Source: Cypionkella sp. (lineage in GTDB: Bacteria; Pseudomonadota; Alphaproteobacteria; Rhodobacterales; Rhodobacteraceae). Taken from it: a stretch of 64,000 bases of DNA. Position numbers and translations under genes: made by a program. The notes under the pieces were generated by a model, which was not told the DNA's origin, did not search any database, and saw nothing but the letters and a program-made list of their open reading frames with translations. This document shows, piece after piece, positions 56,152 to 63,871 of the stretch (its first letter is position 1; each line of letters begins with the position of its first letter). The stretch lies in the NCBI RefSeq assembly GCF_030652235.1, contig NZ_JAUSBA010000045.1, positions 62,001-126,000 of the forward strand. The letters are read 5' to 3'.

Positions 56152-56508
56152 TCATCGTGCATCCCAGTCTTTCAAAAACCGCTTCGGTGCCGCATCCCGC
56201 CATTGCTGGATCAGCCGTGCGCGTGCCCAAGCCCGATCAATCCGCCCCGCCCGCACCAGAACCAGATTATGCGGCGCATAATGTGGATGCAGAAAAAACG
56301 TCGCGGGCTCTGCCGCCATCAACATTTCCCGCTCGTCCCGGCTGGCTTTGAACACCGCCGCATCCTCATAATACGACCAATAGCACCACATCTTGCCAAA
56401 AGCCTTCAGCGCCTCATGCCCCCAAGGTGTGGCCAAAGTGATCTTGGGCAACGCCAGCGCCAAGGCAAATGCCTTCAACTCCGCCCAGTTCTGGATCACT
56501 TCGGTCAT
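56152..56508 (-). CDS. MmcQ/YjbR-family protein
   Basis: 118 aa. YjbR fold with LPKITLATPWGHEALKAFGKMW and EREMLMAAEPATFFLHPHY. Members are small DNA-binding-like proteins of unknown role. The start codon (56508) and its AGAGG ribosome site lie inside a copy of the dispersed motif, directly after the polA terminator hairpin on the same strand. Confidence 0.9.
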   Translation of the reverse strand: MTEVIQNWAELKAFALALALPKITLATPWGHEALKAFGKMWCYWSYYEDAAVFKASRDEREMLMAAEPATFFLHPHYAPHNLVLVRAGRIDRAWARARLIQQWRDAAPKRFLKDWDAR

Positions 56509-56527
56509 CCTCTGTGCTCAAATATCC
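56505..56527 (-). repeat. Dispersed intergenic motif, copy 8
   Basis: Minus-strand GATATTTGAGCACAGAGG plus ATGA, identical to the copy at 52231. Here the ATG is the start of the YjbR gene and AGAGG its ribosome site, so the motif functions as a translation start in this case. Confidence 0.8.
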
Positions 56528-56534
56528 TCGGGGT

Positions 56535-56554
56535 CTGGGGGGCGAGCCCCCCAG
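56535..56554 (-). terminator. Hairpin downstream of polA
   Basis: CTGGGGGGC (56535-56543) and GCCCCCCAG (56546-56554) form a 9-bp stem with a 2-base loop, 8 bases after the polA stop. The C-rich spacer and the dispersed motif follow. Confidence 0.65.
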
Positions 56555-56562
56555 CCTTCACC

Positions 56563-59367
56563 TTAATGCGCCGCCGCCCAAGTCGCCCCCACGCCCGCCT
56601 CAACCGTCAACGGCACCTTCAGATGCACTGCCGGATGCGAAGCCCCCTCCATCACATCCTTTGCCACCTTGATCAGCGCGTCGGCAGCACCTTCATCAAC
56701 CTCAAACAGCAATTCGTCATGCACCTGCAACAGCATCGTCGCCGGAATATCCGCAATCGCCGCAGGCATCCGGATCATCGCCCGCCGGATCACATCGGCC
56801 GCGGTGCCTTGGATCGGCGCATTGATCGCCGCCCGTTTGGCAAACCCCGCCCCCGGCCCCTTGGCGTTGATCTCGGGCGTGTGGATTTTGCGGCCAAACA
56901 AAGTCTGCACAAAGCCGTTCTTCTGCGCGAACGCCACGGTGTCGGACATGTATTCCTTGATCCCCGGAAACCGCTCAAAATACCGATCAATAAAGCCCTG
57001 CGCTTCCGCCCGAGGGATCCGCAAATTCCGTGCCAGACCAAAGCCGGAAATCCCGTAGATCACCCCGAAATTGATCGCCTTGGCGCGGCGGCGAATATCA
57101 GACGTCATCTGATCCAGCGGCACGTTGAACATCTCTGACGCCGTCAGCGCGTGAATATCAATGCCATCCTTGAACGCCTGTTGCAGCGACGCGATATCGG
57201 CCACATGCGCCAAAATCCGCAACTCAATCTGGCTATAGTCCAGCGAGACCAACACCTTGCCCTTCGGTGCCACAAACGCCTCACGTATCCTGCGCCCTTC
57301 CTCGGACCGGATCGGAATATTCTGCAAATTCGGATCGGTCGAAGATAACCGCCCCGTCACCGCCCCGGTGATCGAATACGAGGTATGCACCCGCCCGGTT
57401 TCCGGGTTGATATGGTCCTGCAACGCATCGGTGTAGGTCGATTTCAGCTTGGCCAACTGCCGCCAATCCAGCACCAACCCCGGCAGCTTATGCTCGGTCG
57501 CCAGATCCTCCAGCACATCCGCTCCGGTGGCATAGGCCCCGGTCTTGCCCTTTTCGCCGCCCGGCAGACCCAGCTTGTCAAACAAGATCTCGCCCAATTG
57601 CTTCGGGCTGCCCACGTTAAACGGCTGCCCCGCCATCTCTTGAATCTCGGCCTCCAACCCCGCCATCTTCTGCGCAAAGGCGTTCGACATCCGGCTTAAA
57701 GTATCGCGGTCCACCTGAACCCCGGCCATCTCCATCCGTGCCAGCACCGGCACCAAGGGCCGCTCCAGGGTCTCATACACCGTGGTCACCCGCGCCTTAT
57801 GCAACTGCGGCTTGAACAACGCCCACAGCCGCAGCGTCACATCGGCATCCTCGGCGGCATATTTCACCGCATCCTCGACCCCAACCCGATCAAACGTCAC
57901 CGCCGACTTGCCCGAGCCGATCAACTGCTTGATCGGAATACAGGTATGCCCCAAATACTTCTCGGACAAAGCATCCATGCCATGCCCATTTAAGCCCGCC
58001 TGCATTGCCGAAGACATCAGCATGGTGTCGTCAAACGGGCCGACCTCGACGCCATAACGCTTGAAAATCTTCCAATCATATTTCATGTTCTGGCCGATTT
58101 TCAGCACCGAAGCATCTTCCAGCACTGGCTTCAACGCCGCCAGCACGGCCCCCAAATCCAACTGACCCGCCACCAGTTCGGATGATCCAAACAGATCGCC
58201 GCCGCCCTGCTTATGCCCCAGCGGAATATAGGCAGCCTTCCCGGCATCGACGCACAAAGAAATCCCCACCAGTTCCGCCTGCATCTCATCCAAGCTGGTC
58301 GTCTCGGTATCCACCGCCACATGCCCAACCTCGACAATCCGCGCGATCCAGCCCTGCAACGCGGCCATGGTGTCGATCTTCTCATAGCCTGCCACATCAA
58401 ACGCCACCTGCACGGTCTCCACCGCATCATGCGCGCCTGCAACATGCATCCCGCGCGCCGGGTCCGCCACCGGAGCCGCCACCTTCAACCGCTCGGCCAC
58501 CCGCTTGGTCAGGGTAGAAAACTCCATCTCTTGCAGGAAGCCCATCACCACGTCGGGTTCAACCGCGCGCAACTCCAACCCCTCCAACGGCCAATCCAAC
58601 GGCATGTCGCCATCAAGCTGCACCAAGCGCTTAGAAATCCGGATCAGATCGGCGTTATCTACCAAAGCCTCGCGCCGCTTCGGTTGCTTGATCTCGCCCG
58701 CCCGCGCCAAAAGCGCTTCCAGATCGCCGTATTCCTGAATAAGCAGCGCCGCCGTCTTGATGCCGATGCCCGGCGCGCCCGGCACGTTATCGACCGAATC
58801 TCCGGCCAAGGCCTGCACATCAACCACGCGGTTCGGAGCCACGCCGAACTTCTCAAACACCTCGTCCAGCCCCAGCCGCTTGTTCTTCATCGGGTCGAGC
58901 ATATCAACGCCGTCGCCGATCAACTGCATCAGGTCTTTGTCTGACGATATAATCGTCACCGTCCCGCCAGCCTCGCGCGCGCGCCGCGCCAAAGTGGCGA
59001 TAATGTCGTCGGCCTCATAGCCCTCAACCTCGATGCAGGGCACATTGAACGCCTGCGTCGCCTTGCGGGTATAGGCGAACTGCGGCCGCAAATCCTCGGG
59101 CAATTCCGGGCGGTTCGCCTTGTAGGCGCTGTAAATCTCATTGCGGAAGGTCTTCGATCCGGCATCGAAAATCACCGCCAGATGCGTCGGCGCGGTCTCT
59201 TTCCGGGTCGCGGTCAACTCGCCCCACAGCAGGTTGCAAAACCCCGCAACCGCGCCCACCGGCAGGCCATCCGACTTGCGCGTCAGCGGTGGCAGCGCAT
59301 GATACGCCCGGAAAATAAACGCCGAGCCGTCGATCAGATGCAGGTGATTGCCCTTGCCGAATGCCAT
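56563..59367 (-). CDS. polA: DNA polymerase I
   Basis: 934 aa with all three parts: 5'-3' exonuclease (LIDGSAFIFRAYHALPP, EGYEADDIIATLA, GDSVDNVPGAPGIGIKTAA), 3'-5' exonuclease with an intact DTETTSLDEMQAEL motif, so proofreading is kept, and the polymerase with motif A SLDYSQIELRILAHVA, the O-helix RRAKAINFGVIYG and motif C LLQVHDELLFEV. It removes RNA primers and fills gaps. The short inverted-repeat element lies between its start and the DUF2459 gene. Confidence 0.98.
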   Translation of the reverse strand: MAFGKGNHLHLIDGSAFIFRAYHALPPLTRKSDGLPVGAVAGFCNLLWGELTATRKETAPTHLAVIFDAGSKTFRNEIYSAYKANRPELPEDLRPQFAYTRKATQAFNVPCIEVEGYEADDIIATLARRAREAGGTVTIISSDKDLMQLIGDGVDMLDPMKNKRLGLDEVFEKFGVAPNRVVDVQALAGDSVDNVPGAPGIGIKTAALLIQEYGDLEALLARAGEIKQPKRREALVDNADLIRISKRLVQLDGDMPLDWPLEGLELRAVEPDVVMGFLQEMEFSTLTKRVAERLKVAAPVADPARGMHVAGAHDAVETVQVAFDVAGYEKIDTMAALQGWIARIVEVGHVAVDTETTSLDEMQAELVGISLCVDAGKAAYIPLGHKQGGGDLFGSSELVAGQLDLGAVLAALKPVLEDASVLKIGQNMKYDWKIFKRYGVEVGPFDDTMLMSSAMQAGLNGHGMDALSEKYLGHTCIPIKQLIGSGKSAVTFDRVGVEDAVKYAAEDADVTLRLWALFKPQLHKARVTTVYETLERPLVPVLARMEMAGVQVDRDTLSRMSNAFAQKMAGLEAEIQEMAGQPFNVGSPKQLGEILFDKLGLPGGEKGKTGAYATGADVLEDLATEHKLPGLVLDWRQLAKLKSTYTDALQDHINPETGRVHTSYSITGAVTGRLSSTDPNLQNIPIRSEEGRRIREAFVAPKGKVLVSLDYSQIELRILAHVADIASLQQAFKDGIDIHALTASEMFNVPLDQMTSDIRRRAKAINFGVIYGISGFGLARNLRIPRAEAQGFIDRYFERFPGIKEYMSDTVAFAQKNGFVQTLFGRKIHTPEINAKGPGAGFAKRAAINAPIQGTAADVIRRAMIRMPAAIADIPATMLLQVHDELLFEVDEGAADALIKVAKDVMEGASHPAVHLKVPLTVEAGVGATWAAAH

Positions 59368-59428
59368 GATCTGCCCGCCTCTTTAACCGATATGAGGCGC
59401 AGTATTGCCACGAAGCAGCCCGGCGTTC

Positions 59429-59531
59429 TAGAGCGTGTCAGGTTTTGATAGCAGACCACTTATCGAAAAACGCGTTCGAGCGGATGCGAGAGGCAGTGGT
59501 TTTCGATTCAATCTAAACCTGACACGCTTAG
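59429..59531. mobile_element. MITE-like 100-bp inverted-repeat element
   Basis: GCGTGTCAGGTTT (59433-59445) is perfectly repeated in inverse orientation as AAACCTGACACGC (59515-59527). The outer bases extend the match with one bulge (CTAG-A.. / ..TTAG). The 69-base interior has no gene. The right end contains the stop codon of the DUF2459 gene (59528-59530). Terminal inverted repeats of this length around a short non-coding core fit a non-autonomous element or a structured intergenic repeat. Confidence 0.6.
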
Positions 59532-60202
59532 CCTTGATGCCAGCGCAACGACAGTTCCACCGCCTGCGGCGTCGGTGTCCAAATTCCAAACGGCACCCCC
59601 GCCGCGCGCAGAGTTTCGCCCAGCCAAGCATTGCAGGGATGCAGGAGGTTAAAATCACCCTCGGCGGCAAAAAACGCGTCGTGATCGTTGAAATGTGCGT
59701 CCAAAGCCAGCGGAGCCCCGGTCTGATCGCGCTGAAAATTCGCCTCCAGACTGCCCAGCAGCGCCTGATATTGCGCGTCCGACAGGGTGAAATAGCTGAT
59801 CCCCTCCACCCCGCTGACATCCCCCGCCACATCCAGATGCAGCACGGCTTTATCGCCGGTTACGGCCGTCCAAACCGCCCCCGGTTTCATATCCGCGTAG
59901 CTGCCAGCACTGGTGTAAAACGCCTCTGATCCCCAACCGACCAGCAACCACTCGGCTTGCGGCGCGTTCACGGGCACCCCCGCAGCTTCAGCAAAGCCAA
60001 AACGTGCGCGCAGTTCCGGCGACATTGGCAGCAGGAAATCATAATGGATCGGCGCGCGCGCAAGCCCGATCAGCACATCGGTGCCGGGGGCCAGATCCGC
60101 ATGTTTGCCGGGGATCACAGCACCGACAAATCCAGCCGCGAAATAGACCAGCGGCAGGCAGATGATCGCCGTGATCGCCCGCAAAAACCACCGGGCGCGC
60201 AA
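59528..60202 (-). CDS. DUF2459 (TIGR02117-like) family protein
   Basis: 224 aa. A signal anchor (ITAIICLPLVYFAAGFVGAVIP) is followed by a periplasmic domain with GWGSEAFYTSAGSYADMKPG, YFTLSDAQYQALLGSL and LLHPCNAWLGETLRAAG, the family's late cysteine motif. The family is known as a hypothetical often found near urease, but urease is 35 kb away here. Start TTG 60202 with AAGG 9 bases upstream. The zinc-finger gene precedes it by 11 bases, so the two are one operon. Confidence 0.85.
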   Translation of the reverse strand: MRARWFLRAITAIICLPLVYFAAGFVGAVIPGKHADLAPGTDVLIGLARAPIHYDFLLPMSPELRARFGFAEAAGVPVNAPQAEWLLVGWGSEAFYTSAGSYADMKPGAVWTAVTGDKAVLHLDVAGDVSGVEGISYFTLSDAQYQALLGSLEANFQRDQTGAPLALDAHFNDHDAFFAAEGDFNLLHPCNAWLGETLRAAGVPFGIWTPTPQAVELSLRWHQG

Positions 60203-60213
60203 TCGCTTAGACC

Positions 60214-60399
60214 TTAGTGATCATCATGCGCATGGGCGCGGTCGATCTCAAAGCGTTTGTCGCAATAGCCACATTCGACAAAGCCGGTAGCTTCCGGGAT
60301 GGTCAGCCAAACCCGCGGATGGCCCAAAGCCGCCTCACCGCCATCGCAAGCGATTTTCCAATGGGTGACAATCTGGGTTTCCGGGGCGTTGATCGACAT
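60214..60399 (-). CDS. Zinc-finger CHCC protein (NDUFS6-like)
   Basis: 61 aa with the zf-CHCC pattern: [17 protein letters not shown] ... [11 protein letters not shown], giving one Cys, one His and two further Cys for zinc. Relatives are linked to complex I assembly (NDUFS6). ATG 60399 fits; codons upstream to 60531 are not conserved. Confidence 0.9.
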   Translation of the reverse strand: MSINAPETQIVTHWKIACDGGEAALGHPRVWLTIPEATGFVECGYCDKRFEIDRAHAHDDH

Positions 60400-60492
60400 G
60401 GATGCGTCCTTGGCTTGGGTTGCGGGTATTGTAACCGCTATCGCCTTACGGGCAAGAGGCGCTGCGGCTGAAAGCGCCGAAGCGCGCCGCGC

Positions 60493-60517
60493 GGGAGTAT
60501 TTTTGCCAAGATGAAAC
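60493..60517 (+). repeat. Dispersed intergenic motif, copy 9 (left arm of head-to-head pair)
   Basis: GAGTATTTTTGCCAAGATG with GG and AAAC flanks. Identical over 23 bases to the copy at 42191. Together with copy 10 it forms an inverted repeat. Confidence 0.8.
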
Positions 60518-60524
60518 TGCGCGG

Positions 60525-60549
60525 GTTTCACATTGGCCTAAATATTCCC
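60525..60549 (-). repeat. Dispersed intergenic motif, copy 10 (right arm)
   Basis: Minus-strand GGGAATATTTAGGCCAATG then TGAAAC. Pairs with copy 9 at 20 of 25 positions around the 7-base loop TGCGCGG. Confidence 0.7.
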
Positions 60550-60637
60550 CGCCAAAGGCTTCAACAGCGCGCCGCGCGCGCGTTAACAAAGCATGAAGAT
60601 CAGGATTTTTGCCACAATTTAATCCATAGAAAACAAT

Positions 60638-60654
60638 GGTCCCGAGTTGGGACC
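60638..60654. repeat. GGTCCC hairpin, copy 3
   Basis: GGTCCCGAGTTGGGACC, identical to copy 2 at 26588. It lies 84 bases upstream of lolA and is not next to any gene end, so a terminator role is not obvious here. Confidence 0.6.
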
Positions 60655-60738
60655 GCTCACGAAACCCGCTTCGGCACCTCTCCGCCAAGTGAACGCGAGG
60701 GGGGTGCAGGCGCGCCTCTGATGCCCTATATATATGGC

Positions 60739-61341
60739 ATGAAACCGCTTCGCACCCTCCTCGCCCCGCTCGCCCTGATCCTGTCGGTCGCCCCTGCTTG
60801 GGCCGATAAGATCCCGTTGAACGATCTTTCCGCCTATCTGAACAGCCTGACCTCGGCGGAAACCCCGTTCACCCAAGTCAACGCCGACGGCTCGATCGCC
60901 ACCGGAAAGCTGATCATCAAACGCCCCGGCCGGGTCCGTTTTGAATACGCCCCGCCAGATAAATCCTTGGTGCTGGCCTCCAGCGGCAACGTTGCGATCT
61001 TCGATGCGAAGTCCAACCAAGCGCCCGAGCAGTACCCCCTGAAGCGCACGCCGCTGAACCTGATCCTCGCCGCCAACGTCAATCTCGGAAGCGCCAAAAC
61101 CGTGGTCGCCCATACCGAAGATAAGAACGCCACCCAAGTCACCGCCCAAGATCCGCAGCATCCCGAATACGGCCAGATCGCGCTGGTGTTCACCGCCAAC
61201 CCGATCACCCTGCGGCAATGGGTGATCACCGATGATCTTGGCCAGCAAACCACGGTGATTTTGGGTGATCTAAAGACTGGCGGCAATTACAGCGCCAGCC
61301 TGTTCAACATCACCGACGAGATCGAGCGCCGGGGCCGCTAA
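60739..61341 (+). CDS. lolA: Outer-membrane lipoprotein carrier LolA
   Basis: 200 aa. Signal peptide MKPLRTLLAPLALILSVAPAWA, then the LolA domain (LNDLSAYLNSLTSAETPFTQV, GRVRFEYAPPDKSLVLASSGN, YPLKRTPLNLIL). LolA carries lipoproteins across the periplasm to the outer membrane. I chose ATG 60739 because the signal peptide starts there; the open frame extends back to 60511, and an ATG at 60721 adds six residues. Neither start has a strong ribosome site. It overlaps the convergent lytic transglycosylase gene by 4 bases. Confidence 0.88.
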   Translation: MKPLRTLLAPLALILSVAPAWADKIPLNDLSAYLNSLTSAETPFTQVNADGSIATGKLIIKRPGRVRFEYAPPDKSLVLASSGNVAIFDAKSNQAPEQYPLKRTPLNLILAANVNLGSAKTVVAHTEDKNATQVTAQDPQHPEYGQIALVFTANPITLRQWVITDDLGQQTTVILGDLKTGGNYSASLFNITDEIERRGR

Positions 61342-61919
61342 CGGCGGCAATAGCTTAGCTGTTCCTGATACATCGTCGCCCGCCGCCCAATCGCGGCGGC
61401 GACATCGACCAACCAAGGCTTCTCCAGATAGGATTGCTTGGCATACCCCGTCCGCCCCTCATGGTAAGCCAGATACTGCGCCTCAGCATCGTTGAGTGAT
61501 ATGCCCAACCTCTCGCTGCTTTGGCTCATGTACCAGCCCATGAAATCCGTGGCATCGTTGATGCGGTCGCGCTTGGCGCCACGGCGGCGCTGTTCGCTTT
61601 GGTATTCTTCCCAAGTGCCATCCAGCGCCTGACTGTAACCATAGGCCGAAGATTGCCGCCCCATCGGGATCACCCCCAGCGCAAACTGGTGTGGGGTACG
61701 CGCATTGCCGATAAACTTCGATTCCTGATATATCGCCGCCATCTGCACATGCACCGGCACGCCCCATTTCCGCTCTGTCGCCCGCATGGCGCTGAAATAA
61801 GCGGGGCGCTGCTGCACAATCGCGCAGGCGTCATCCATATTTTTCGGCGCCGATGAGTTTCCACCCCCGCAAGATGCAAGGGCCAGCAACAGGATCGACG
61901 CACGGAGAGTTCTGCTCAT
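61338..61919 (-). CDS. Lipoprotein with transglycosylase SLT domain
   Basis: 193 aa. Lipobox LLALASC with Cys17, then an SLT-like fold: the catalytic glutamate is E66 in AAIYQESKF, followed by AYGYSQALDGTWEEYQ and YLAYHEGRTGYAK. It probably cleaves peptidoglycan at the outer membrane. Convergent with lolA. The 240-base gap to hspQ holds both upstream regions. Confidence 0.88.
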   Translation of the reverse strand: MSRTLRASILLLALASCGGGNSSAPKNMDDACAIVQQRPAYFSAMRATERKWGVPVHVQMAAIYQESKFIGNARTPHQFALGVIPMGRQSSAYGYSQALDGTWEEYQSEQRRRGAKRDRINDATDFMGWYMSQSSERLGISLNDAEAQYLAYHEGRTGYAKQSYLEKPWLVDVAAAIGRRATMYQEQLSYCRR

Positions 61920-62159
61920 TTGCCCCTCGCGTTCTTATTTTGTAGCAAAGATACGAGAAAATCACTGCAGATGAAATGGGCATGTCTGCGTTTTCACATG
62001 ACAATCCCGTGCGAAACCCGGTTTCGGCGGATTTTCGGATCGGCAAGACACTGCCAGACTAGGCCGCAGCCCAATACAGACTGTTTCCCTCGCAGCGCGC
62101 CTGTGGAATAGACACTGCCTGCGCAACCGATTACTAACCCTTATGGGGGCACATATGCT

Positions 62160-62486
62160 ATGCTGAAGACTGCGGCCAAATATCACATCGGTCAGGTGCT
62201 TCGTCATCGAAAGCACCCGTTTCGTGGTGTGGTCTTCGATGTGGACGCGATATTTTCCAACACCGAGGAATGGTATTACGCCATTCCGGAAGACGCCCGC
62301 CCGTCGCGCAATCAGCCCTTTTATCACCTGCTGGCTGAAAACGACCAAAGCTACTATGTCGCCTATGTCTCCGAGCAGAATTTGGTGCCGGATGAGACGG
62401 GTGAGCCGATTACCCACCCCGATCTGCCCGATCTGTTCGGCGATTTTGAGAATGGTCGCTATCCGCTGCAATTCCAGTTGAATTAA
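62160..62486 (+). CDS. hspQ: Heat-shock protein HspQ (hemimethylated-DNA-binding YccV family)
   Basis: 108 aa. KYHIGQVLRHRKHPFRGVVFDVD and PFYHLLAENDQSYYVAYVSEQNL are the family core. HspQ modulates Lon protease specificity and was first noted as a hemimethylated-DNA binder. GGGGG lies near ATG 62160. Confidence 0.95.
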   Translation: MLKTAAKYHIGQVLRHRKHPFRGVVFDVDAIFSNTEEWYYAIPEDARPSRNQPFYHLLAENDQSYYVAYVSEQNLVPDETGEPITHPDLPDLFGDFENGRYPLQFQLN

Positions 62487-62570
62487 TTGCTCTATTGTCG
62501 ACCCTGCTTACGGATCAGTAACCTCTTGAGCCTAACCTGACCCCAGTTTTCCAACAAAGGGGCCAAGCAG

Positions 62571-62906
62571 ATGGAGCTTGTGGCAGAACACCGTGGCGAA
62601 ATGATTGTGGTCAGCGCTTTGGGCGACCGTATCGACGCTGCAGGCGCGATCCAATTCAAAGACCGGATGCGCGAACTCACTCAAACGCCGTCACAGCGGG
62701 TGGTCTTGGATATGTCGCGGGTGGCATTTCTGGACAGCAGCGGTCTGGGCGCGGTGGTGGCGGTGATGAAGGCTTTGGGGCCCGATCGAAAACTGGAACT
62801 TTCGGGCCTGACCGCGACGGTGCAAAAGGTGTTCCGGCTGACCCGGATGGACAGTATTTTCACCATCCATGACCACCTGCCCGACGGTTTGCGGCAGGCG
62901 GGGTAG
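62571..62906 (+). CDS. STAS-domain anti-sigma factor antagonist
   Basis: 111 aa, a single STAS domain: DRIDAAGAIQFKDRM and the phospho-site loop FLDSSGLGAVVAV with Ser56/Ser57. Such proteins bind an anti-sigma kinase when unphosphorylated. The anti-sigma gene starts 4 bases after its stop, so the pair is one operon. No sigma factor or PP2C phosphatase is inside the window. Confidence 0.93.
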   Translation: MELVAEHRGEMIVVSALGDRIDAAGAIQFKDRMRELTQTPSQRVVLDMSRVAFLDSSGLGAVVAVMKALGPDRKLELSGLTATVQKVFRLTRMDSIFTIHDHLPDGLRQAG

Positions 62907-62910
62907 ACCG

Positions 62911-63363
62911 ATGGATGCCGAAGCGGTCGACTTCTCCTCGAGCACCCGACTGACGATTCCGGGGCGTCAAACCGCCGTGCGCGATGGTTTGCGCGCGTTG
63001 CTGGACACGCTTTTGTTGCGCAGCCTGCCCGAAGACGGTCGCGGCACCGCCGAAATCGTGCTGGCAGAGGCGTTGAACAACATCGTTGAACATGCCTATG
63101 CCCATCATGACGGCGAAATTGAAATCTCGCTGCAACTGCGGCGGAACGAACTGCTGTGCATGATATCGGACACCGGCGCGCCGATGCCCGGCGGCCAGTT
63201 GCCCGCAGGAGTGCTCGCCCCGCTGGGGGATTTTGCCGATCTGCCCGAAGGCGGTTTTGGTTGGCATTTGATTCGCAGCCTGTCGAAAGACCTTAGCTAT
63301 CGTCGGGAAGGCGGGCGCAACCTGCTCAGCTTCCGGTTGGACACGCTACAATCGCCCGCTTGA
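62911..63363 (+). CDS. RsbW-like anti-sigma regulatory factor (serine kinase)
   Basis: 150 aa, HATPase_c fold. N-box AEALNNIVEHAY (about 52-63), G1 box SDTGAPMPG and GGFGWHLIRSL (G2). It phosphorylates the STAS partner and sequesters a sigma factor. ATG 62911 follows a stop-start gap of 4 bases. The usual partner switch (PP2C phosphatase, sigma) must be elsewhere. Confidence 0.92.
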   Translation: MDAEAVDFSSSTRLTIPGRQTAVRDGLRALLDTLLLRSLPEDGRGTAEIVLAEALNNIVEHAYAHHDGEIEISLQLRRNELLCMISDTGAPMPGGQLPAGVLAPLGDFADLPEGGFGWHLIRSLSKDLSYRREGGRNLLSFRLDTLQSPA

Positions 63364-63604
63364 GGCGCGATTGCTCTAACTTCGTCAGAATTGCCCCCCT
63401 TTGCCAAAATTTCCCCCCAATACAACCGCCGATAATGCCGATATCGGACCTGTAGCTGTATAGAACTTCCTTCGGCCTTGCGGATATTGCCCCAACCCAG
63501 TTCGTGGCGTCGAGGTTCATCTCTTTTTTGGAAGTCCCACAAAAACTGCTTAAATGTATGACCACGGTCTTTGATAGTGCAATCTTTTCCTTGAAATGGA
63601 AGAT

Positions 63605-63841
63605 GGCGCGGTCGAACGGATGAACCGAGCGATCAAGAAAGCGACGCTCAAACGCTTCCACTAAGACGGCCATGATCAATTGCCAAATCACCTCGCCAGC
63701 CTTAGCAGCGCCTACCGCTTCAGGCGAAGGTTGAAGACCCCCACAGATCTTACACCCTACGAGTTCATCTGCAAACAATGGACAATCGACCCCGAAAGGT
63801 TCACCGTAAACTCCATCCATCAAATGCCGGGACTGAACACC
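63605..63841 (+). pseudogene. Decayed IS481-type transposase C-terminus
   Basis: In frame from 63605 the plus strand reads like the integrase-core end of an IS481 transposase: VERMNRAIKKATLKRFH, then TAA at 63662 where relatives have tyrosine, then [38 protein letters not shown] and [10 protein letters not shown]. The family normally stops after PGLNT; here the next codon is TGG, so the frame continues into ggt. The upstream core of the transposase is missing; the 240 bases before it show no recognisable gene. Confidence 0.85.
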
Positions 63842-63871
63842 TGGGCTTGCCGCCAACGGGAGAGTTTTTCT

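Noticed and set aside
60511-60738. N-terminal extension of LolA from ATG 60511
   Set aside because: The extra 76 residues are not protein-like and the signal peptide begins at 60739; the ATG belongs to the dispersed motif.
62092-62159. CRISPR or other repeat arrays anywhere in the window
   Set aside because: No regularly spaced direct repeats were seen on reading; this gap is simply an upstream region.
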